Part shown: one piece after another, positions 26,271 to 34,112 of the stretch
How positions within the stretch are numbered: position 1 is the first letter of the stretch
How the letters are laid out: each line of letters begins with the position of its first letter
Assembly: GCA_934230415.1 (NCBI GenBank)
Contig: CAKQEW010000003.1
Span: 1-64,000 of the forward strand
Length of the DNA: 64,000 nt
Direction of reading: 5' to 3'
DNA from: an uncultured Alphaproteobacteria bacterium
Lineage (GTDB): Bacteria; Pseudomonadota; Alphaproteobacteria; Rs-D84
Position numbers and translations under genes: made by a program
Notes under the pieces: model-generated
Database searches by the model: none
What the model saw: the letters and a program-made list of their open reading frames with translations, nothing else
Told to the model about the DNA's origin: nothing

Positions 26271-27286
26271 GCATACTGGCGGAAAAATTCCATTCCCGGC
26301 ACCGCCGGATATCCCATTGCGCGACTGCCATCGGCGACCGGACGGAAAACGCCACTGTGGGCGCCAACCTCGGCATCATTGCCGATATGAACACCGTTTG
26401 CCAAACCAACCTGGCCCGCCAATAACGCGCGATCACCAATTACGCAACCACCCGCCATGCCAACCTGGCCCGCGACAAAGCATTCCTTGCCAATGACACA
26501 ACCGTGCGCAATCTGGCACAGGTTATCAATCTTGGTTCCATCACCAACAACCGTATCCGTCATTGCACCACGATCAATGCATGTGTTTGCACCAACAGAT
26601 ACCCGATCACCCAATACAACACGACCGACATGCGGAATAAATATATTGTGTCCATCCTGGCGTGTGTATCCAAAACCATCCTTGCCAATAACGGCACCAG
26701 AATTAATCACACATTCCGCACCAATTGTTGCGTTTTCAATATGGGCCCCCGATTGAACAATCGTACCACGTCCAATTGTTACATTTCGTCCGATGTATGC
26801 ATAGGGGTATATTTTCACATCTGGTTCAATAACCGCACCACGTTCAATCGTTGCAAATTGACCAACATATGTGCTGCGCCGATTGCGAAAGAACACACCG
26901 CGTTCCACAATCGCATCGCGACTGATACCAAAACGTGGCTTTTCACGATATATTTCGCCCAATATTTTCACGATGTTTCCACGTGGCGACGGCGTTACCA
27001 ACAATGTCGCCCCAGATGGCGCAAATTCCGCCTGTTCTGGCTGTACCAAGATAACCGTGGCACGCGTGTTTTTTAAAACCTCTATCGGTAAAATTTTAAA
27101 CGCCGCGCTGTTGCGTTCTGTGGAATAGAACGCCAGTTGTCCCGGACGTGCATCCGCAATTGGTGCGACCCCGCGCACAGGCGCGTTTGCATCACCACGT
27201 AATTCCAAGCCGAATTTTTCGGCCAATTCGCCGGCTGTTGTTTTGTTTGCCGCCGGTGCCAGCAAAGATCTGATTAAATTTAACAT
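26243..27286 (-). CDS. lpxD: UDP-3-O-acylglucosamine N-acyltransferase LpxD
   Basis: LpxD adds the N-linked hydroxyacyl chain in lipid A synthesis. The protein has 347 residues. An N-terminal uridine-binding domain (about residues 1-100) is followed by a left-handed beta-helix of hexapeptide repeats (IERGAVIEPDVKIYPYAYIG and onward) and a C-terminal helix. The HNIFIPHVG segment holds the expected catalytic His. A TATAAT box lies 6 bases before the ATG and there is no Shine-Dalgarno, so translation is probably leaderless. Confidence 0.93.
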   Translation of the reverse strand: MLNLIRSLLAPAANKTTAGELAEKFGLELRGDANAPVRGVAPIADARPGQLAFYSTERNSAAFKILPIEVLKNTRATVILVQPEQAEFAPSGATLLVTPSPRGNIVKILGEIYREKPRFGISRDAIVERGVFFRNRRSTYVGQFATIERGAVIEPDVKIYPYAYIGRNVTIGRGTIVQSGAHIENATIGAECVINSGAVIGKDGFGYTRQDGHNIFIPHVGRVVLGDRVSVGANTCIDRGAMTDTVVGDGTKIDNLCQIAHGCVIGKECFVAGQVGMAGGCVIGDRALLAGQVGLANGVHIGNDAEVGAHSGVFRPVADGSRAMGYPAVPGMEFFRQYAWLKKQSKS

Positions 27287-27292
27287 ACGGCG

Positions 27293-27320
27293 ATTATACG
27301 CAAAAAAACAAAAAGAGCAA
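27293..27320 (-). promoter_or_regulatory. lpxD promoter, leaderless type
   Basis: On the leftward strand a TTGCTC -35 (27320-27315), a 16-base spacer and a perfect TATAAT -10 (27298-27293) lie so that transcription should start at or next to the A of the lpxD ATG at 27286. Confidence 0.7.
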
Positions 27321-27370
27321 ACCGAAAAAACTAAAAATGTGCCATCCGGCGCATAAAGATTGCACCCTAA

Positions 27371-27400
27371 TAAAAAACGGGGCGATGCCCCGTTTTTTAT
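27371..27400. terminator. Terminator (CGGGGC type)
   Basis: An ACGGGGC/GCCCCGT stem with loop GAT is flanked by A6 and T6. It ends the TPR-protein gene leftward. Confidence 0.8.
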
Positions 27401-28416
27401 TCCTGTGGCAATTCTGCCAACAACCCGGCCAGTCGTTCCTGGGACGCGGTATCATTTAATGCAATCGCGATTGTATTCGCAGAATTCAAATCACTGCGCG
27501 CGGCGGTCATATCACCAATTTGCAAATTCAACGCCGCTGATTTTTCAAAATACGACATTGCACGACTGGACATATCTTCGCGTTCTTCGGCCGATGTCGT
27601 GCCCTGAATCTGTTCAGAAATTACGCGAACCGCGGTGGCATAGTCGTTAATTGCATTTGCGTAATCGCCGTTGGCCGTATACGCTTCGGCACGTTCGGCG
27701 TATACAGTTGGGCTGACCACGCCAGAATCACGTGACAATGAATTTGTGTAATCGGCAATTGCGCCATCCCAATTTTTCAACCACAGATTCAATTGACCAC
27801 GTTTGGCATACAAATCACGCATGTTCAAAATCTTGGTCGGATTCGCCGTCTGGGCCGCCAATGCATTATTGATATCGTTTAATGCGGCATTGTAATCTTC
27901 CAGTCGCATATTCAACAACGCACGGTCATAGTACGCAACCGCGTTAACCGCATCATTGTCAATCGCGCTGTTAAAATCGGTTAATGCATGTGCGTAATCG
28001 CCAGACTGCATATACGCTTCGCCACGCAGGACATATACATCAGACGCCGCATTGCCCGCATCAATCGCGGTGGTTAATTCTGTGATTGCACCGTCAATAT
28101 CCCCGGCCAACAATTTTGTTTTGCCCTGTTCATAATAATCAGATGCCTGCATCAGGGCCTCTTCGGTAATTTCAACATTCACACGTGGTGCGTTCAGTAC
28201 ATTATGACTGCGCCCCAGAATATAAAATGTTGATGCAATAAAGAACAAAATAATAAACCAATAAACATAAATGGACAGCGACCATGGATTAAAGCATGGT
28301 TTTTCATGCGTTATAATCGGTGTTACCTGTAACGGTTTTGTTGCGCGCGCCGACGATGTGCGTGGTGTGGCGGTGCTGCGCTTGGTCGTCTTTTTCGGTG
28401 TGGATGTTTTTTTCAT
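27397..28416 (-). CDS. Membrane-anchored TPR protein
   Basis: This 339-residue protein has a basic Lys/Thr/Ser-rich cytoplasmic N-terminus (about 40 residues), a single transmembrane helix (about residues 48-67), and five to six tetratricopeptide repeats such as GDIDGAITELTTAIDAGN, GDYAHALTDFNSAIDNDAVN and EDYNAALNDINNALAAQ. TPR domains bind protein partners, so this is likely a periplasmic scaffold. It lies 34 bases downstream of an RsuA-type gene in the same direction and has its own terminator. The partner is unknown. Confidence 0.75.
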   Translation of the reverse strand: MKKTSTPKKTTKRSTATPRTSSARATKPLQVTPIITHEKPCFNPWSLSIYVYWFIILFFIASTFYILGRSHNVLNAPRVNVEITEEALMQASDYYEQGKTKLLAGDIDGAITELTTAIDAGNAASDVYVLRGEAYMQSGDYAHALTDFNSAIDNDAVNAVAYYDRALLNMRLEDYNAALNDINNALAAQTANPTKILNMRDLYAKRGQLNLWLKNWDGAIADYTNSLSRDSGVVSPTVYAERAEAYTANGDYANAINDYATAVRVISEQIQGTTSAEEREDMSSRAMSYFEKSAALNLQIGDMTAARSDLNSANTIAIALNDTASQERLAGLLAELPQE

Positions 28417-28450
28417 GATAAAATCTCCCTTCCTGTTCGTTACTGGAATA

Positions 28451-29149
28451 TTAGAAAGATTTTAACAACGCGTCAATTGTTTTCTGTGGAATTTCACGAA
28501 TTTTTCCGACGGGCAAATTTCCCAATAAAATATTACCGAACTGCACGCGATGCAATTTACGCACCGGTGCGCCACATGCGCGCAAGACAATGCGAACCTC
28601 GTTCTTTTTACCCTCGCTGACGGTGACGCGCAATTCGTTTTCACCCACCACATCAATCTTCATTGGACGATACGTGATACCATCAACCGTGATGCCACGA
28701 CGGGAGACCCGCAATCCATCCAGATTTTTTGCATTTACTGTTGCAATATATGTGCGCGGGATATCAGATGATGGCAATGTTAAACGGCGCGCCAATGCCC
28801 CATCATTTGTCATCAATAATAACCCAGTGGTTTTATAATCCAACCGCCCAACATATTTCAGATTTTTGTATTCGTCCGGCATACAATCATAAATTGTTTT
28901 TCGGCCACGCGGGTCACGCACAGTTGTCATTGTGTTCAATGGTTTGTGAAACGCGTACAGTTTTGTTTCCGCACGTGGCGCAATTGGCACACCATCAATC
29001 GCAACAACATCACCATCAGAAACAAACGCAACCGGGGATGCCACCACCACACCGTTTAATGTGACACGACCAGATGCAATTAAATCTTCGCCACCGCGAC
29101 GGGATGCCACGCCAGAATCAGCAATAAATTTCGCAATTCGCACCGTCAT
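28451..29149 (-). CDS. RsuA/RluB-family rRNA pseudouridine synthase
   Basis: This 232-residue protein has an N-terminal S4 domain (RIAKFIADSGVASRRGGEDLI), then the catalytic motif GRLDYKTTGLLLMTNDG with the nucleophilic Asp. It modifies a uridine in 16S (RsuA) or 23S (RluB/E/F) rRNA; the length and S4 linker best match RluB/RluE-like enzymes, but the substrate is not certain. Its start overlaps the stop of rsmE by 4 bases, so two RNA-modification enzymes are coupled. Confidence 0.88.
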   Translation of the reverse strand: MTVRIAKFIADSGVASRRGGEDLIASGRVTLNGVVVASPVAFVSDGDVVAIDGVPIAPRAETKLYAFHKPLNTMTTVRDPRGRKTIYDCMPDEYKNLKYVGRLDYKTTGLLLMTNDGALARRLTLPSSDIPRTYIATVNAKNLDGLRVSRRGITVDGITYRPMKIDVVGENELRVTVSEGKKNEVRIVLRACGAPVRKLHRVQFGNILLGNLPVGKIREIPQKTIDALLKSF

Positions 29150-29799
29150 TGTCCCACCGCCATAATTGCAATTGCCGCCGCCAACTCCGCACGCAAAATT
29201 GTTTTCCCCAGTGATATACCAACCGCGCCCGCCGCGTCCAATGCGGCAAATTCTGCGTCTGAAAACCCGCCTTCGGGTCCAACCAGGATTTTATCAGCAT
29301 TCACGTGCGGTGCGCGCGGCGCACCATATGCCGCACGTTCATCGGCAAATACCATATGCGATAAATCCAATTCTGAAAATTTTATTTCTGGCAAAATTTT
29401 CGGCACACTGTTGCGATTGGATTGTTCTGATGCCTCAATCGCAATCTTGGCCATACGCGTCCAATTCACATGGTGCGCGGTTGTGCGTTCGGTAATAACC
29501 GGTTGAAACGCCGCAACGCCCATCTGGGTTGCCATATTTATTAAATCATCCACACGTTTAATCGGCGCAAAATACAGTGTGACATTACCCGCCACATCGC
29601 CGTGCGGAGTTTGTTCACCAATAATCAAATGCCGGTTATCGGTTGCAAGGTTCGCCACAAATTCGCGCCCACCACCAAATGCCAGGCAATCGCGCCGCCG
29701 CATAACCCGCCCCAGGTAATGCGCGACATCCGGCGACACCGGGACCAAATCCCCTGAATTAATATCATCACCGGCAAAGATACGCGGAATATTTTTCAT
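29146..29799 (-). CDS. rsmE: 16S rRNA (uracil-1498-N3)-methyltransferase RsmE
   Basis: RsmE methylates U1498 of 16S rRNA using S-adenosylmethionine. It is a SPOUT-family knotted methyltransferase of 217 residues. The C-terminal knot motifs GPEGGFSDAEF and SLGKTILRAELAAA are clear, and an N-terminal PUA-like domain precedes them. AGGA precedes the ATG. It is divergent from the VirD4-type gene, and the intervening 55 bases contain promoters for both. Confidence 0.9.
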   Translation of the reverse strand: MKNIPRIFAGDDINSGDLVPVSPDVAHYLGRVMRRRDCLAFGGGREFVANLATDNRHLIIGEQTPHGDVAGNVTLYFAPIKRVDDLINMATQMGVAAFQPVITERTTAHHVNWTRMAKIAIEASEQSNRNSVPKILPEIKFSELDLSHMVFADERAAYGAPRAPHVNADKILVGPEGGFSDAEFAALDAAGAVGISLGKTILRAELAAAIAIMAVGQ

Positions 29800-29816
29800 T
29801 TTTGCGCAATTCCTGA

Positions 29817-29845
29817 TTTATAATCGGTTAAAAATCTGATATAAT
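29817..29845 (+). promoter_or_regulatory. Promoter of the VirD4-type gene, leaderless type
   Basis: A perfect TATAAT -10 at 29840-29845 lies 9 bases before the ATG at 29855, with a weak -35 (TTTATA) at 29817-29822. No Shine-Dalgarno is present. Confidence 0.55.
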
Positions 29846-29854
29846 CATAACACA

Positions 29855-32041
29855 ATGGTTGCTAAGTTCAAGATTTTATCCGCCGGCGGTTCGGCCAAGG
29901 GCCTGAATATATTCAAGTCCAGCGCATACAGCGAACACCAACGCAAACCCATGGCCCAGGTATTCTGGTCATTGCGGTGGTCGGTTGGTATATGGTTGGT
30001 GTGCGCGGCGGCGTTTGGCCTGTCGTTTGTGGCGGAACATATTTGGCGGTACGGTTGGTCACCGGCATCGGTCACGTGGATAAAAATATATTTCACCCAT
30101 ATGCTGACCACTGGGGGTATGTCCGTAATTGCCGAAATTCCATCATGGATTGTGCGTTCATTCATGCGTCCAGACATCATGTGCATTGTTCCAATGTTAC
30201 CGATTATCGGATACTATCTGATGGCGGACAACACATTGATGGATGAATTTAACCCATATGGCAAGGATAAATTTGCCGAAAAATCATCCAACAAGGCCAG
30301 CAAAGACGACATTGAAAAAATGGGTCTGTTAAATGGGTTTATGATGGTGTTGGGATATTTCAAGAAAAAGCCATTAATGATGAACGAATGTTTGTCTGCA
30401 TTATGCGTGGCGCCCCCGGGAACCGGTAAAACCCAGGGTGTTGTTATTCCGACAATTCTGGAATGCAACAATGTATCCATGATTATTAACGACCCAAAAC
30501 CTGAATTGTGCAGGGATACATCTGCGTACCGCGCAACGGTCGGTCCGGTGTTCATTATGAACTGGGCGGGCCAGGATGACCCGGCGCGCGGCATATATTA
30601 TCCATCGTGGAATCCACTGTCGCCCGATCACGTACCGTTTAATATGGACCAGCGCGACCTGTACGTTGATTCCATGTGCAAGGTTTTGGTCCAGGAAAAC
30701 ACACATGACCCACACTGGAGCAATACTGGCCGTGCCGGCCTGGCGGGGTTGGTGCACTTCATTATATCCAAGGTTGAACATGCCAAGGCCGATGACTATT
30801 TTTATTCCCGCATAACATCGGGCACATTTGATGCCGAAGATGCCACGGTGTTGTCTGATTATTACCTGGCGATGATGGGTGACCCAAACGCATACGCGGC
30901 GCATGCATTGTTACAGCGCGGGGAACTAAACGCGACAAATTACGTTCACGTTGGCACATGGTCAAACATCCCGACCGCCTGGGTTGGACGCGAAGCATCG
31001 TTTTCCATGATTCTGGATTGGTTGAACGCGTCGCAAATCGCCATTGCCCAGCAATTGGAAGAACGCCGCCGCCAGGGCGACCAAATGGTCATGATGGCCG
31101 ACCCAATGAAGGACCTGTTTATGGCCGCCGTGGACGAAGCGCGCCAGTATTCATACGCCCATCGTTGCGTTTTGGAATTGACCCAGTTGGCAAATACCCC
31201 GGACAAAGAACGCGGTTCCATTATATCCACCATTATGGCGGGACTGTCCATATTCCGTAATTCGGCGGTACGTAATCGTACCAGCCATTCTGATTTCCAT
31301 TTTTCAGACCTGCGCGGATTGGTTGACCCACGCGATGGCAAGATTAAGCCGGTATCGGTATACCTGTCGGTTAATATGGTTGATGCCCAGGCATTGAATC
31401 CAATCACGGCAATCTTTATTGAATTGATGACAAATTTCTTGCTGGCGAATGCCCCTGGGAATACACACAATGGTCAAAAACTGGGGCCATATCCGGTATT
31501 ATTCGTATTGGACGAAATGCCGAAAATGCAGAAATTGGATGCCGTTATCCAGGGACCTGATTTGGGACGTGGGCAAAAAATTTCATACCTGATTATCGGC
31601 CAGGATATTCACCAGATTCAGGAAAAATACGGTGCAGATGCCGCTGCAACAATCATATCCACCACCGCAGCAAAAATTGTTATGCGCCAAAACGACGTGG
31701 ATACCGCCGAACGTTTTTCCAAGATGATGGGATATAAAATGAAAATTAAAACCGATAAAGACGGCAAAGAATCCACCAGCGAAGAATTACTGTACACCCC
31801 AATGGATATCATGAAATTGGACAAGAAAAAACAGCTGGTCATTTTCCAGGGATGGTATCATCGCCCAATAGAGGCCGACAAACAGATGGCGTATGACGAT
31901 CCACGTTTGGTCAAATTAATGGCGATGGGTGCAACCAGTCCGCTGCCTGAATTCTTGGTACCATCGCATCATGCCGCATTGGGGTACTCTGGCGCGCCAC
32001 GATACTATGACCCGCAAACCGGCGAAATTAAAACGTTGTAA
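29855..32041 (+). CDS. virD4: VirD4/TraG-type coupling ATPase
   Basis: This type IV secretion coupling protein has 728 residues. It recruits substrates (protein or relaxase-DNA) to the secretion channel. Two N-terminal transmembrane segments (about 40-60 and 107-122) precede the nucleotide-binding domain with Walker A APPGTGKT at 186-193. Walker B is near PVLFVLDEMPKM, and the TraG signature IIGQDIHQI follows. The closest resemblance is to VirD4 of effector-secreting systems. No other T4SS gene (virB), relaxase or oriT is visible in the window; the genes after it are lipoproteins. The rest of the system may lie elsewhere, as in Rickettsiales-type scattered T4SS loci. Confidence 0.9.
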   Translation: MVAKFKILSAGGSAKGLNIFKSSAYSEHQRKPMAQVFWSLRWSVGIWLVCAAAFGLSFVAEHIWRYGWSPASVTWIKIYFTHMLTTGGMSVIAEIPSWIVRSFMRPDIMCIVPMLPIIGYYLMADNTLMDEFNPYGKDKFAEKSSNKASKDDIEKMGLLNGFMMVLGYFKKKPLMMNECLSALCVAPPGTGKTQGVVIPTILECNNVSMIINDPKPELCRDTSAYRATVGPVFIMNWAGQDDPARGIYYPSWNPLSPDHVPFNMDQRDLYVDSMCKVLVQENTHDPHWSNTGRAGLAGLVHFIISKVEHAKADDYFYSRITSGTFDAEDATVLSDYYLAMMGDPNAYAAHALLQRGELNATNYVHVGTWSNIPTAWVGREASFSMILDWLNASQIAIAQQLEERRRQGDQMVMMADPMKDLFMAAVDEARQYSYAHRCVLELTQLANTPDKERGSIISTIMAGLSIFRNSAVRNRTSHSDFHFSDLRGLVDPRDGKIKPVSVYLSVNMVDAQALNPITAIFIELMTNFLLANAPGNTHNGQKLGPYPVLFVLDEMPKMQKLDAVIQGPDLGRGQKISYLIIGQDIHQIQEKYGADAAATIISTTAAKIVMRQNDVDTAERFSKMMGYKMKIKTDKDGKESTSEELLYTPMDIMKLDKKKQLVIFQGWYHRPIEADKQMAYDDPRLVKLMAMGATSPLPEFLVPSHHAALGYSGAPRYYDPQTGEIKTL

Positions 32042-32057
32042 TTGCATTACACGGCAT

Positions 32058-33320
32058 ATGCGCAAAATCGTTACATTATCTTTGTCATTACTGTTGGCGG
32101 CATGTGCAGGTACCATGGAATCCCGGCTGGATACCGTGCGCGCTGGATATGCCGACGGTGATTATATGAATGCCGCCGTCGCATTTTCTGGGGGAACACA
32201 AACGGATGCCCAGGACAATCTGGAATTATTAATCAGTGCGGATGCAATGTTTCACGAAAATGAATTTGCCGCCGCAGATGCCGCATACGAAGTTTTTAAT
32301 CACCGCAATATCAATTTAACCGACGGCGATATTGGGCGCGAAATTGGTGCCTTTTTGGGCGGCAATATGGCCAATGATTACCGACCGTATATGATGGACG
32401 CACTGTTTGTGTCGTATTACCAGTTGTGGAATGCACTGGCGATGGGAAATATGGCCGATGCACGCGTTATAATAAACCAATCGTATGACCGTCAACAGGC
32501 AATGTCGCGCGAATATAACACATTGGTGAAACAGATTCAGGATGACGCCCAGAAACAATCCGCCGCGATGGCGCAATTAAATACTGAAAATTCCCAGTGG
32601 ACGGCATTCCGTGATATTATGAATCCAGCACTGATGTATTTATCAGGCGTTTATTTCCTGAATACCGGGGATTTTAATAATGCAAAAACGTACCTGGTGC
32701 GCACCGATGGAATGACGGGTTCTGGCAACCAATACGTACGTTCTGATTTGGCCGCCGCGCGGACGCACAGTACACCTAAAAATACCGTATGGGTGTTTAT
32801 CCATGATGGTTTTGCGCCAAAGTTGTACGAAGAGCGCATGGATATGCCCGTGCTGTCTGATAATGGGATGGTGATGGCGTCACTGGCGTTATCAGCACCC
32901 GCGTTTTGGGACAGCAAAACACCAATTGATGGCGCAATGTGTATCGCCGATGTGGACGCAATGTTCATGACAGAATACACCCAGTATCGCCTGAACGAGG
33001 TTTTACGTGCCATCGCATCATCCACGGCGAAAACGGCCCTGCAATCATCGTTGTATAATTCAGACAGTGATTCTGCCCCACTGTTGGGGATGCTGGCAAC
33101 GATGTATGCGATGTCCACCACCAATGCAGAGGTTCGCACATGGGCAACATTGCCCCAGACGATTTCTGTATGGCGAACCGCGCGACCGAAAAATGGATTG
33201 CTGGAAATTAAATCTGGTGGTAACGTTATCGCAAATGCAGATATGCGCGAACCTGGAAATTACCTGGTTTATGTTCGCATGGCGGGTGGTCGGCCACTGG
33301 TAAAGGTAATAAAGATTTAA
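32058..33320 (+). CDS. COG3014-like lipoprotein
   Basis: This lipoprotein has 420 residues. The start at 32058 gives a lipobox (LSLLLAACAG); the open frame extends upstream into the virD4 gene. The mature part is mostly helical with repeats of the type RLDTVRAGYADGDYMNAAVAF and FAAADAAYEVFNHRN, then a beta-rich region (TVWVFIHDGFAPKLYEERMD). The layout is reminiscent of the COG3014 family of envelope lipoproteins, which are often next to LpoB-like genes as here. It follows virD4 by 16 bases and may be transcribed with it. The function is unknown. Confidence 0.65.
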   Translation: MRKIVTLSLSLLLAACAGTMESRLDTVRAGYADGDYMNAAVAFSGGTQTDAQDNLELLISADAMFHENEFAAADAAYEVFNHRNINLTDGDIGREIGAFLGGNMANDYRPYMMDALFVSYYQLWNALAMGNMADARVIINQSYDRQQAMSREYNTLVKQIQDDAQKQSAAMAQLNTENSQWTAFRDIMNPALMYLSGVYFLNTGDFNNAKTYLVRTDGMTGSGNQYVRSDLAAARTHSTPKNTVWVFIHDGFAPKLYEERMDMPVLSDNGMVMASLALSAPAFWDSKTPIDGAMCIADVDAMFMTEYTQYRLNEVLRAIASSTAKTALQSSLYNSDSDSAPLLGMLATMYAMSTTNAEVRTWATLPQTISVWRTARPKNGLLEIKSGGNVIANADMREPGNYLVYVRMAGGRPLVKVIKI

Positions 33321-33340
33321 ACAAACCAAAAGGGGAACAT

Positions 33341-34081
33341 ATGAAAAAAATTATGCCAATTGCATTGTGCGCGGTGCTGTGCGGATGTGGGGAAACACAC
33401 GTTGTTGACCTGGACGATACGCGCGACGTTGCCCAGATGCAGAATGTTATGGAATTGGAATATCGCGATTGGACGCGTGCCGCCGAAAACATGACAAAAT
33501 CCATGATTAACAGTGGGGCATTTGCCGCGCGCAAAAATCCGGTTATTGCTATTGCAGATATTGAAAACGATACAATGCAACGGTTTGATACAGATATATT
33601 AACCAAAAAGATTCGCACAACATTGGTTAATTCTGGGACCGCCCAGGTGACAACAGCATTCCAGAATAAAAAGAAAAACGCGGTCGGATATGTCCCTGTC
33701 CAGGCGGAAATTGAAACCGCGAAAATTGGACCTGCGGGCGCATCGGCGACATCTGTGACGGCAAACGGTGTTGCCGCGGTTGAATATGAACGCGATGCCG
33801 GCGAAGATGATACAACGCACCTGGTTCGCGCAAACCGCACAAACGATGAATACGACGCGACAACCATCGCCAAAAAAGGAACGTTGGTTGCACCAAACCT
33901 GTCACTGTCTGGGAAAATGCTGCAGCGTAATCTGAATCTGAAATCAGGTTGGTTCTCTAACGTTGATACGCGTGTGGAATATTATTTACAGCTGACACTG
34001 ACCGATGTTAATACCGGCCTGTCCGTATGGGAAGACGAACAACCCATTATCAAGGAAGGTGACCACGCCCCAACATGGTAA
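33341..34081 (+). CDS. LpoB-like lipoprotein
   Basis: A lipobox VLCGCG and the segment NPVIAIADIENDTMQRFDTD followed by KKIRTTLVNSG match the LpoB family, outer-membrane lipoproteins that activate the class A penicillin-binding protein PBP1b. The middle carries an insertion (about residues 100-165) with low complexity, so at 246 residues it is longer than the usual 190-215. The C-terminal YYLQLTLTDVNTGLSVWEDE fits the family. AAAGGGG precedes the ATG. It lies directly after the COG3014-like gene, which supports a cell-wall role. Confidence 0.75.
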   Translation: MKKIMPIALCAVLCGCGETHVVDLDDTRDVAQMQNVMELEYRDWTRAAENMTKSMINSGAFAARKNPVIAIADIENDTMQRFDTDILTKKIRTTLVNSGTAQVTTAFQNKKKNAVGYVPVQAEIETAKIGPAGASATSVTANGVAAVEYERDAGEDDTTHLVRANRTNDEYDATTIAKKGTLVAPNLSLSGKMLQRNLNLKSGWFSNVDTRVEYYLQLTLTDVNTGLSVWEDEQPIIKEGDHAPTW

Positions 34082-34112
34082 AAAAACACCGGCATTTGCC
34101 GGTGTTTTTTTA
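34081..34112. terminator. Bidirectional terminator (ACACCGGC type)
   Basis: The stem ACACCGGCA/TGCCGGTGT with A6 and T7 flanks separates the LpoB-like gene from infB. The same stem recurs at 58597-58630 and 60540-60573. Confidence 0.85.
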
